Shown: positions 56,923 to 64,000 of the stretch, one piece after another | Layout: each line of letters begins with the position of its first letter | Position numbering within the stretch: the stretch's first letter is position 1 | Origin: Sphingomonas sp. 1F27F7B | Lineage (GTDB): Bacteria; Pseudomonadota; Alphaproteobacteria; Sphingomonadales; Sphingomonadaceae | DNA length: 64,000 bases | Assembly (NCBI RefSeq): GCF_005503355.1 | Contig: NZ_SCMK01000025.1 | Coordinates: 1 to 64,000, forward strand | Direction of reading: 5' to 3' | Program-made: the position numbers and the translations under genes | The notes under the pieces: generated by a model | What the model saw: the letters and a program-made list of their open reading frames with translations, nothing else | What the model was told of the DNA's origin: nothing | Databases searched by the model: none

Positions 56923-57801
56923 ATGGTCCGCCCCCACCTTCCCCTCAATGCCCTGCGCGCCTTCGAGGCGTCGGCGCGCCACCTCAGCTTCACCCGCGCC
57001 GCGATCGAGCTGTGCGTAACCCAGGCGGCGATCAGCCACCAGGTGAAGGGGTTGGAGCAGCGGCTGGGCACGCAGCTGTTCCGCCGGCTGCCGCGCGGAC
57101 TGGCGCTCACCGACGAGGGGCTGGCGCTGCTTCCCGCGCTCGGCGACAGCTTCGATCGCATCGCCGAGCTGGTCGAGGGCATCGCCAGCGGCGGGGCGGC
57201 GCAGCTGCTCTCGGTCGCCGCGGTGGGCACTTTCGCCACGGGCTGGCTGCTCCCTCGGCTCCCCGCCTTCCACGCAGCGCACCCGCGCATCGATCTCCGC
57301 CTGTTCACCAACAACAACCGAGTCGACCTGGCCGGGGAGGGGCTCGACCAGGCGATCCGCTTCGGGGCCGGCGCCTGGCACGGCACCGAAGCCGTGCCGC
57401 TGATCGAGACGCCGCTGACGCCGCTCTGCACGGCCGAGATGGCCAGACGCCTCTCGGACCCCGCCGATCTGCTCGCCATGCCGCTGCTGCGTTCCTATCG
57501 CGCCGATGAATGGCCGCGCTGGTTCGCCCAGGCCGGCATCGCGCCGCCCCCGCTCCGCGGCCCGGTGTTCGACAGTTCGCTGGCCATGGCGGAGGCGGCG
57601 ATCCAGGGCATGGGCGTGGCGCTCGCCCCGCCCGCGATGCTCACGCGCCACCTCGAGCAGGGCCGTCTGGTCCGGCCGTTCGCGCTGGAGGTGGCAACCG
57701 GCCGCTATTGGCTCACCTGGCTCCAGTCGCGCGCGCCCAGTCCCGCGATGGCGGCCTTCCGCGCCTGGATCGAGGCCGAGGCAGGCATGGCTGCCGCCTG
57801 A
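56923..57801 (+). CDS. LysR-family regulator, AmpR/GcvA-like
   Basis: The 292-residue regulator has a winged HTH (LNALRAFEASARHLSFTRAAIELCVTQAAISHQV, in part) and an effector domain with DSFDRIAELVEGIA, VGTFATGWLLPRLPAFHAAHPRIDLRL and GLDQAIRFGAGAW. These stretches match AmpR, which controls ampC beta-lactamase in response to cell-wall fragments, better than GcvA. No ampC is divergent here; upstream is the DUF2384 gene and downstream a lipase. The target is therefore unknown. Confidence 0.85.
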   Translation: MVRPHLPLNALRAFEASARHLSFTRAAIELCVTQAAISHQVKGLEQRLGTQLFRRLPRGLALTDEGLALLPALGDSFDRIAELVEGIASGGAAQLLSVAAVGTFATGWLLPRLPAFHAAHPRIDLRLFTNNNRVDLAGEGLDQAIRFGAGAWHGTEAVPLIETPLTPLCTAEMARRLSDPADLLAMPLLRSYRADEWPRWFAQAGIAPPPLRGPVFDSSLAMAEAAIQGMGVALAPPAMLTRHLEQGRLVRPFALEVATGRYWLTWLQSRAPSPAMAAFRAWIEAEAGMAAA

Positions 57802-57872
57802 CTCCGGCGCCCGGGAACGCATTGAGCCGGGGGCGCCGATCTGGGATAAGCGACGCATCAAGGAGGCCCGTC

Positions 57873-59021
57873 ATGCTGCGCAACCTCTTGTCCCTCGTCC
57901 TGCTGCTCATTGCCCTGCCCGCCACGGCACTCGCCCAGGCGCCGCGCAATGCGCCGGGCACCCTGATTTCCGCCGATCCGGTCGCCGGCGCGCCCGAGAC
58001 CATGCGAAGCTGGCGCATCGCCTATTGGACCAGCGACGCGGGCGGCCGGGCGATCCGCGTCACCGGCATGCTTGTCGCCCCGCGGGAGCGCGCGCCCTCG
58101 CCCGGCCCGCGCCGGGTGATCGCCTGGACGCACGGCACCTGGGGCGTGGTCGAGAAATGCGCGCCATCGCTGAGCCCCGGCTTCTGGCAGGCGACGCCTG
58201 CGCTCGCGGACATGATCGCGCGCGGCTATCTGGTGGTCGCGCCCGATTATCCCGGGCTCGGCTCGCCCATGGCGCATCCCTATCTGATCGGAGTCGATAC
58301 TGCCCGCTCGGTGCTCGACGCTGTGCGCGCGGCCCGCGCGCTGCCGGAGGCGCGGGCCGGCGCCGATTTCGCGGTCTGGGGAGAATCCCAGGGCGGCCAT
58401 GCCGCGCTGTGGACCGCCGTCGAAGCCGCCCGCTATGCGCCCGAGCTGCGCCTGCTCGGCACCGCCGCCGCCGCCCCGCCCACCGATCTCGCTGCCAATC
58501 TCCGCCTGGGCAGCGACGCCAATGTCCGCGCGATGCTGGCGGCCTATGCCGCCTATAGCTGGTCCCAGCATTTCGGCCATCCGCTCTCCAGCCTGTTCAA
58601 CAAGACCAATGCCGGCGTCGCCACCCGGCTGGCGCGCAACAACTGCATCGAGCTCGGCAAGAAGCCGCGGCTCGGCACCATCCTCGGCATCGCCGCGATC
58701 CGGGGCGCGCTGCGCAACAAGGACATGGCCGCTATGCCGCCCTGGGCGGGCATCGCCCGCGCCAACAGCGTCGCGCCCGGCGCGGTGTCCGGTCCCCTGC
58801 TGATCGTACAGGGAACGGCCGACACCGTAGTCGCGCCGGCAGTGACGCTCGCCTTCGCCCGCCAGCGCTGCCGCACCGGCGCGCCGCTCCGCTACCTGTC
58901 GCTGCCCGGCGGCGACCATGCCGCCGCCACCCGCGATGCCGGCGCCGCCGCGGCGACGCTCGACTGGATCGACGCGCGCTTCGCCGGACAGAAGCCGCCG
59001 AGCGATTGCGGGCGGATATGA
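57873..59021 (+). CDS. Secretory lipase-family alpha/beta-hydrolase
   Basis: The 382-residue exported protein has a signal peptide (LVLLLIALPATALA) and the secretory-lipase (LIP) pattern: IAWTHGTWG, YLVVAPDYPGLGSP, nucleophile WGESQGGHAALW, a helical lid, and LIVQGTADTVV with the acid plus GDHAAA with the histidine. AAGGAGG precedes the ATG. It may be regulated by the LysR protein just upstream. The substrate is an ester lipid, not further defined. Confidence 0.88.
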   Translation: MLRNLLSLVLLLIALPATALAQAPRNAPGTLISADPVAGAPETMRSWRIAYWTSDAGGRAIRVTGMLVAPRERAPSPGPRRVIAWTHGTWGVVEKCAPSLSPGFWQATPALADMIARGYLVVAPDYPGLGSPMAHPYLIGVDTARSVLDAVRAARALPEARAGADFAVWGESQGGHAALWTAVEAARYAPELRLLGTAAAAPPTDLAANLRLGSDANVRAMLAAYAAYSWSQHFGHPLSSLFNKTNAGVATRLARNNCIELGKKPRLGTILGIAAIRGALRNKDMAAMPPWAGIARANSVAPGAVSGPLLIVQGTADTVVAPAVTLAFARQRCRTGAPLRYLSLPGGDHAAATRDAGAAAATLDWIDARFAGQKPPSDCGRI

Positions 59022-59260
59022 AGCGGCGCCCGCACCGGCTCCTTGCCCCGGCGCTCCCGTCCAGCGCGCCCTTGACGGCGCCGGCTCAAGATACGCCGAC
59101 AGGCCATGGTTGTAGCGAAGTGGTGGCGATCGGGCGAGCGAAGGGCCCCAGGGCCTGCGGCTCGCCGCCCGATGCGGCTGACCCGTCTCACTCCATCGCC
59201 AGCGCGTTCACTGCATCCTCGCGCTTCTCGGGTGCGCCGGCAAAGCCGCGGCGGCCGGCC

Positions 59261-59608
59261 CTAGCCCAGGCCGATCTTCGCCAGGATCCGGCCGATCACG
59301 CCCTTGTCTCCGCCCTGGGCCAGCCTGGCTTCCCTTTTCGGGTCGTAGCCCGAGCTTTCGGGAAGGTCGCCGCCGCGATGGCTGTGCACCGGCTGGGTCG
59401 AGGCGGGCGGATCCGATGCGTCCATCGATTCGTCGAGCGCACGGTCTAGCCGGGCCTCCTTGCTCTCGGGATTGCGCGCCAACCGCTCGGCGATCGATTC
59501 ATCGGTGCCGGCATCGGCCGATTGCGCAGCCGCGCGCTTCGTTTCTTCATCCGGGCCCGGTGCCGCCGACAGGGGGTCCAGCGCCGGGTCGATCGGGTTC
59601 GCGTCCAT
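59261..59608 (-). CDS. Hydrophilic hypothetical protein
   Basis: The 115-residue acidic protein (MDANPIDPALDPLSAAPGPDEETKR...) lacks signal peptide and hydrophobic segments and is probably disordered, apart from a basic C-terminal helix (GDKGVIGRILAKIGLG). AGGAG lies before the ATG. No family was recognised. Confidence 0.65.
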   Translation of the reverse strand: MDANPIDPALDPLSAAPGPDEETKRAAAQSADAGTDESIAERLARNPESKEARLDRALDESMDASDPPASTQPVHSHRGGDLPESSGYDPKREARLAQGGDKGVIGRILAKIGLG

Positions 59609-59688
59609 GACTCACTCTCCTGAGCGTTGCCGGACTGTAACGAACGCGCTTCGATTCGCGTTCCAGCAAGCAGCTCTCGCCCGGGCGC

Positions 59689-59725
59689 AAAAGAAAACGG
59701 CCCGGCGAGTTTCCCCGCCGGGCCG
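59689..59725 (-). terminator. Intrinsic terminator of the BI-1 gene
   Basis: CGGCCCGGCG (59698-59707) pairs perfectly with CGCCGGGCCG (59716-59725) across 8 nt. Read on the minus strand it is followed by TTTTCTTTT. Confidence 0.85.
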
Positions 59726-59750
59726 CGATTTCCGCTTCCGCTGCCGAAGC

Positions 59751-60500
59751 CTAGTTCCGCTGGCTGCCGAACAGGCGCAGCAGGAACAGGAACATGTTGA
59801 TGAAGTCGAGGTAAAGCGTCAGCGCGCCCATCACCACCGTCTTGCCCATCATGTCCGTGCCCTGGACGTAGAAATACAGGCTCTTGATCTTCTGCGTGTC
59901 ATAGGCGGTGAGGCCCGCGAACAGCAGCACGCCGATCACGCTGATCGCCATGCTCAGCGGGCCCGAGCCGATGAACATGTTGACGATCGAGGCGACGATC
60001 AGGCCGACCACGCCCATGATCAGGAACGTCCCCCAGCCCGAAAGATCGCGCTTGGTGGTGTAGCCCCACAGGCTCAGCCCGGCGAAGCCCGCGGCAGTGC
60101 CGAAGAACACCTGCGCGATCGAGCTGTCGGTATATTGCAGGAAGATCGTCGAGAGCGACAGGCCCATCGTCGTCGCATAGATCCAGTAGAGCGCCTGCAT
60201 CGCCGGGGTGGAGAGGCTGCGCTGGGCGAAGCTCATCACCATCACGATGCCGAGCGGCGCCAGCATCACGATCCAACCGAGCAGCGACGGCGAGACGCGG
60301 CCATTCTCCTGCACCGCGAACAGCACGTCGATCGCGCCGCTCTTGGCGAAGGCGAAGGCGACGATGCCGGTCAGCAGCACGCCCGAAGCCATGTAGTTGT
60401 AGACGGACAGCATGTACGACCTGAGGCCCGCGTCGCGCGTATCCGCGTCCGCGCCGGCGGTCACATAGGGCGCGCCCGTCCGGGTATCCCAGTCAGCCAT
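59751..60500 (-). CDS. Bax inhibitor-1/YccA-family membrane protein
   Basis: The 249-residue protein has about seven hydrophobic segments (YMLSVYNYMASGVLLTGIVAF, SLLGWIVMLAPLGIVMVMSF and so on) and the family end FAGLTAYDTQKIKSLYF with the conserved acidic residues. Homologues conduct calcium or modulate FtsH-linked proteolysis; the role here is not known. A clear terminator follows. Confidence 0.92.
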   Translation of the reverse strand: MADWDTRTGAPYVTAGADADTRDAGLRSYMLSVYNYMASGVLLTGIVAFAFAKSGAIDVLFAVQENGRVSPSLLGWIVMLAPLGIVMVMSFAQRSLSTPAMQALYWIYATTMGLSLSTIFLQYTDSSIAQVFFGTAAGFAGLSLWGYTTKRDLSGWGTFLIMGVVGLIVASIVNMFIGSGPLSMAISVIGVLLFAGLTAYDTQKIKSLYFYVQGTDMMGKTVVMGALTLYLDFINMFLFLLRLFGSQRN

Positions 60501-60596
60501 TTCAAAACTCCTTTGCCCGGCACCTGCCGGTATCGGTGAATATCGCCCCCGCGCCGGGTGTTTTCAAGCAAAACCGGGCGCGCTAGTGCCTCGGCC

Positions 60597-61133
60597 ATGA
60601 TCCGCCTGTTCGTCGGCCTGCGTCCGCCCGCCTCGATCCGCGCCCAGCTGCTCGCACTGATGGGCGGCATTCCCGGCGCCCGCTGGCAGGACGACGGGCA
60701 GCTCCACATCACGCTGCGCTTCATCGGCGAAGTCGACGAGCGCGCCGCCGAGGACGCCGCGCTCGCGCTCTCGGCGGTGCGCTGGCCGCCGCTCGAAATC
60801 GGGCTGGAGGGCGTCGGCACATTCGACAGCCGCGGCCGGATCAACGCGGTCTGGGCCGGCATCCGCCCCCGCGAGGCACTTGCCGGGCTCCATCGCAAGA
60901 TCGACCAGGCGCTGGTCCGCGCCGGGCAGCCGCCCGAGCGGCGCGCCTATCTCCCCCACATCACGCTGGCCCGGATGAACGCCCCCGCCGAAGCGGCCGA
61001 GCGCTTCGTCGAGGCGCATGCCGGCCTCGCCAGCCCGCCCTTCATGCTCGACCATTTCTACCTGTTCGAAAGCCATCTCGGCCATGACGGCGCGCGATAT
61101 GAGCCGGTGGAGCGCTACGGGCTCCGGGACTGA
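60597..61133 (+). CDS. thpR: RNA 2',3'-cyclic phosphodiesterase (LigT/ThpR)
   Basis: The 178-residue 2H phosphoesterase has both HxT motifs, HITL at 37-40 and HITL at 121-124, in the layout of ThpR. It opens 2',3'-cyclic phosphates on RNA ends to 2'-phosphates. The ATG giving MIRLFVGLRPP is the conserved start. Confidence 0.93.
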   Translation: MIRLFVGLRPPASIRAQLLALMGGIPGARWQDDGQLHITLRFIGEVDERAAEDAALALSAVRWPPLEIGLEGVGTFDSRGRINAVWAGIRPREALAGLHRKIDQALVRAGQPPERRAYLPHITLARMNAPAEAAERFVEAHAGLASPPFMLDHFYLFESHLGHDGARYEPVERYGLRD

Positions 61134-61147
61134 CGAAGCAGGCAGAC

Positions 61148-61364
61148 CAAGGGTAAGAACCCAAACAAGTATCTGATTTTCCTTCGTCATCCCCGCCCCT
61201 TCCTTCGTCATCCCCGCGCAGGCGGGGATCCAGGGCCAGGCGCGGAACGGGTGTGGCGGGTCCTGTCCTCTCCGGAGAGCGTTCGTGCGGTGGCACCGAT
61301 ATCCCACATTACCCTGGATCCCCGCTTTCGCGGGGATGACGATTGAAGGAATATGAGCCCCGGC
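61148..61364. repeat. Long form of the CTAG-ended repeat, with paired palindromes inside
   Basis: Compared with 44601-44685 it is inverted: AACCCAAACAAGTATCTGAT at the left and ATTGAAGGAATATGAGCCCC at the right, next to CTAG (61365-61368). The single palindrome is replaced by a truncated unit (about 61185) plus a full pair (61206-61233 and 61314-61341). CTAG supplies the TAG stop of the sensor kinase. Confidence 0.8.
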
Positions 61365-63671
61365 CTAGGCTTTCTTCTTCGCCTCCAGCACCGCGCGCAC
61401 CTTCCGTGCCAGCTGCTCGCGGGTATAGGGCTTGGAGAGCAGCTCCACCCCGGCATCCAGCCGCCCGTCATGCACGATGGCGTTCTCAGTATAGCCCGAG
61501 GTGAACAGCACCACGAGCTGGGGCAACCGCGCCCGTGCCAGCCGCGCCAGCTCGGGGCTCTTCAGCGCGCCCGGCATCACCACGTCGGTGAACAGCAGGT
61601 CGATCGCCACGCCGCTCTCGATCACGCTCAGCGCGCTCTGCGCATCGTTGGCGCGCAGCACGACATAGCCCAGGTCGGTCAGCAGCTCGACAACGGTCGC
61701 CTGCACGTCCGGATCGTCCTCGGCCACCAGGATCGTCTCGGCGCCGCCGCGCATCGTCACGGTCTCGGGCGACGCGACCGCCACTTCCTCGCGCCCGCGC
61801 ACCCGCGGCAGATAGAGCTTCAGCGTGGTGCCGTGGCCGAGCTCGGAATAGATCTTCACATGGCCGCCGGACTGCTTGACGAAGCCATAGACCATCGACA
61901 GCCCCAGCCCCGATCCCTGCCCCTCGGGCTTGGTCGAGAAAAAGGGTTCGAACACCTGCTCGATCAGCTTCGGATCGATGCCGGTGCCGGTGTCGGTCAC
62001 CGCCAGCATCACATACTGGCCCGGCGGCACGTCATCCAGCCCGCTGGTATAGGCATCGTCGAGCGAGGCGTTCGCCGCCTCGATCGTCAGCTTGCCGCTG
62101 CCCGCCATCGCGTCGCGCGCGTTGATCGCCAGGTTGAGGATCGCATTCTCCAGCTGGGTCGGATCGGCCTGACAGTTCCACAGGCCTCCGGACGTGATCA
62201 CTTCGATCGCGATCGCCTCGCCCAGCGCGCGGCGCAGCATGTCCTCCATGCCGCCCAGGAACCGCCCGATGTTCAGCACGCGCGGCTCGAGCGGCTGGCG
62301 GCGGCCGAAGGCGAGCAGCTGGCTGGCCAGCTTCGATCCGCGCTGCACCCCCGCCAGCGCGTTCGCCACTCGCCGCTCGGCCTTCTCATTGCCCTGCACG
62401 TCACGCGTGAGCAGCTGGAGATTGCCCGAGATCACCTGGAGCAGATTGTTGAAATCATGCGCCACGCCGCCGGTCAGCTTGCCGATCGTCTCCATCTTCT
62501 GCGCCTGCTGGAGTGCAGCGAACACCGTCTCGCGCTCGGCCACCGCTTCGGTGACGCGCGTCTCCAGCCGTTCGTTGAGCAGGCGCAGCTCTTCCTCGGC
62601 GGCGGCGCGGCGCGCCAGCTCGCGCGCCACCGCCTCGAACAGCCGGGCATTGTCCATCGCCAGCGCCGCCTGGCCGGCCAGGCTCACCAGGCTCGCCTCG
62701 GCCGCCGCGCTGAACCGGCCGGGCTCGGGATGGCCGTAGAGCAGGCCGCCGATCACGTCGCCCGCCGGCGTGCGCACCGGCACCGCCAGATAGGAGCGCA
62801 CCGGCAGATGCCCCTCGGGCATGCCCTTGAACGGCGCGTTCCGGCCGTAGCGCGCATCCGCGGTGACGTCGTCGACGCGGATGATGCCGGTGCCGGCAAA
62901 GGTCGGCTCGAACAATTTGGTGATCCGCGGCATCGGGAACTTGTCGAACACCGATCGCGGCGCCCCGGCCAGCGCGTAGAGCATGTAGCGCTCGCCCTCG
63001 TTCTCGTCGGTGCTGTTGTAGAAGAAGGCGCCGAACTTTGCCCCGATCAGCGCCACGCCCGCGTCCACCGCAGTCTGCGCCACCCGTGCGCTGTCGCGCT
63101 CGCCGGTGATCGCGGTACCTGCCTGGTTGACCACTTCCAGCGTGCGCGACTTCTCCTCCAGCGCCTCGCGCATGTCGCGCTCGCGCGCCGCCGTCTGGAA
63201 ATGCTCTGTCCGATCGGCGCTGGTACCGAAGATGCCCATCACCTTGCCCGCGGCGTCGCGGATCGGCGTCATCGACAGGTCGACATGGATGTCGATCTTC
63301 TCGCCGCCGCCGCGCGTGGTCTGCACGTGCAGGCCAGGCCGGAGCACCGGCTCGCCGGCGAACGCCTGCTCGAAATGCGTGCCCACTTCCTCCCACACCG
63401 CCGGCCAGCTCTTGCGATAGGAGCGTCCGAAGATCCGCGCGTCTTCGTCGCGATAGGCGTCGAGGATCCGGTCGTTGTAGAAAAAGAGATAATCCGGGCC
63501 CCAGGTGACGAACGCGCGCTGCGGCGAAGCGAGCATCAGGTCGATCGCTTGCCTGAGCTCGCGCGGCCAGCCCGCGACCGGCCCCAGTTCCGGCACCGCG
63601 AAGTCCGGCGCGCGCAGCCTGTCCCCTGTTTCTCCGCCGTGGCTGGGCCAGGCGGCATCGGCTTCAGCCAT
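61365..63671 (-). CDS. PAS-GAF hybrid sensor histidine kinase
   Basis: The 768-residue soluble kinase has a PAS-like domain (about 50-155), a GAF domain (about 180-345), a coiled linker, a HisKA dimerisation domain with GGVAHDFNNLLQ (His405), an HATPase with NLAINARDAM, DTGTGID and GQGSGLGLSMVYGF, and a C-terminal receiver (about 650-765) with AEDDPDV and LLFTDVVMPG. No membrane helices are present. PAS and GAF suggest light, redox or small-molecule sensing; GAF lacks an obvious bilin Cys. The start has GGAG before it. The partner regulator is not encoded here. Confidence 0.93.
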   Translation of the reverse strand: MAEADAAWPSHGGETGDRLRAPDFAVPELGPVAGWPRELRQAIDLMLASPQRAFVTWGPDYLFFYNDRILDAYRDEDARIFGRSYRKSWPAVWEEVGTHFEQAFAGEPVLRPGLHVQTTRGGGEKIDIHVDLSMTPIRDAAGKVMGIFGTSADRTEHFQTAARERDMREALEEKSRTLEVVNQAGTAITGERDSARVAQTAVDAGVALIGAKFGAFFYNSTDENEGERYMLYALAGAPRSVFDKFPMPRITKLFEPTFAGTGIIRVDDVTADARYGRNAPFKGMPEGHLPVRSYLAVPVRTPAGDVIGGLLYGHPEPGRFSAAAEASLVSLAGQAALAMDNARLFEAVARELARRAAAEEELRLLNERLETRVTEAVAERETVFAALQQAQKMETIGKLTGGVAHDFNNLLQVISGNLQLLTRDVQGNEKAERRVANALAGVQRGSKLASQLLAFGRRQPLEPRVLNIGRFLGGMEDMLRRALGEAIAIEVITSGGLWNCQADPTQLENAILNLAINARDAMAGSGKLTIEAANASLDDAYTSGLDDVPPGQYVMLAVTDTGTGIDPKLIEQVFEPFFSTKPEGQGSGLGLSMVYGFVKQSGGHVKIYSELGHGTTLKLYLPRVRGREEVAVASPETVTMRGGAETILVAEDDPDVQATVVELLTDLGYVVLRANDAQSALSVIESGVAIDLLFTDVVMPGALKSPELARLARARLPQLVVLFTSGYTENAIVHDGRLDAGVELLSKPYTREQLARKVRAVLEAKKKA

Positions 63672-63927
63672 CCATGCTCCCCATGCGCCCCCGCCCCGGC
63701 CGTGGTTTATACATGCTGTGTCCCCCGGGAAAAGACGCCGCCGCCGATATGGCGCGGGTGGCAGAGTTCCCGCCTCGAAGCGGCATGTCGGCGCTGGGTG
63801 CAGCCTATCATGCCGATCGCCATGCCGGGGGGATGCCTGTCGCAATTCGTTACGTCGCGCGCCGTTCGCCAGCCATCCGCATCAGGACCGCCGCGCCTGG
63901 GGCCAGACCCCTGCTCGGGTCGGCACG

Positions 63928-64000
63928 ATGCAGACGTCCGCCTCTGACATCGCGCTGGACCATCACCAACGGCCGAGGCCGGGTGGAAAGCTGACGCTGG
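63928..64000 (+). CDS. Possible start of a gene running off the window
   Basis: From the ATG at 63928 the frame stays open for 24 codons to the edge (MQTSASDIALDHHQRPRPGG...). No convincing ribosome-binding site precedes it, and too little is visible for a family. The 256 bp between the kinase and this point hold no other recognised feature. Confidence 0.25.
   Translation, partial: MQTSASDIALDHHQRPRPGGKLTL

Noticed and set aside
59018..59449. A plus-strand gene overlapping the end of the lipase gene (MKRRPHRLL...)
   Set aside because: It runs antisense through the 115-residue gene, is Pro/Ser/Ala-rich and resembles no protein; only the ATGA overlap favoured it.
1..64000. CRISPR arrays or rRNA genes
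   Set aside because: No regularly spaced direct repeats with unique spacers and no rRNA-like sequence were seen; the palindromic repeats are scattered singly or in pairs.

Overview
The window is about 67-70% G+C, densely packed on both strands, and reads as a chromosomal segment of a Sphingomonas-like alphaproteobacterium. The evidence is the yajC-secD-secF-Mth938 order, an alphaproteobacterial direct-repeat LexA box in front of uvrA, TonB-receptor loci carrying tryptophan-halogenase and DUF6445 genes, hslV/hslU, glycine-zipper surface proteins and the intergenic CGTCATCCCCGC palindromes. There is no CRISPR array and no intact prophage. One tRNA, tRNA-Pro(GGG), is present.

Layout. 1-4.2 kb: edge of an IS5-type insertion sequence, an ABC-F ATPase, a small HExxH protein and a proline-rich secreted protein. 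4.4-10.6 kb: uvrA, a cold-shock gene followed by two coupled small genes, a DUF3617-like lipoprotein, a glycine-zipper lipoprotein and an OsmC-like protein. 10.6-11.6 kb: one kilobase without a credible gene, holding what looks like a large structured RNA on the minus strand that ends in a strong intrinsic terminator. 11.6-16.6 kb: a cupin, a second glycine-zipper protein, a glycosyltransferase, a histone-H1-like protein, a TMEM175-type channel and a DUF3089 hydrolase. 16.6-20 kb: the Sec accessory operon, then the tRNA. 20.3-21.4 kb: an acyltransferase.

21.6-36.7 kb is a carbohydrate-utilisation locus. It encodes a GPH-type sugar transporter, a Tat-exported GH3 beta-glucosidase, a LacI regulator, a GH144-like glucanase, a GH43-like/discoidin/Fn3 protein, a DUF6445 protein, a TonB-dependent receptor and a flavin-dependent halogenase. 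AACCGGTT-centred palindromes lie in front of nearly every transcription unit and define a likely LacI regulon. The two glucosidase-type enzymes suggest a beta-glucan, possibly beta-1,2-linked, as substrate. A phage-tailspike-like beta-helix protein sits inside this locus without an operator of its own.

36.8-48.9 kb: hslV and hslU separated by an unknown gene and a D-amino-acid-oxidase-like lipoprotein whose sequence motifs are circularly permuted; an S9 peptidase; glyoxalase-type genes; two nested CTAG-flanked miniature elements; a nitronate-monooxygenase-like gene; TPR and hydrolase genes; and a YpfJ-type metalloprotease. 49-59 kb: patatin and 3-hydroxybutyrate dehydrogenase, an M20 amidohydrolase, a rifampin ADP-ribosyltransferase (arr), a DmeR/DmeF Ni/Co efflux pair, an MbcA/ParS-like plus HEPN-like gene pair that could be a toxin-antitoxin module, an AmpR-like regulator without ampC, and a secreted lipase. 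59-64 kb: a BI-1 protein, ThpR and a hybrid sensor kinase.

The observations most worth following are the structured RNA at about 10.9-11.56 kb, the HEPN/MbcA-like pair, the CTAG-targeting miniature elements that abut stop codons, the permuted DAAO and the LacI regulon.
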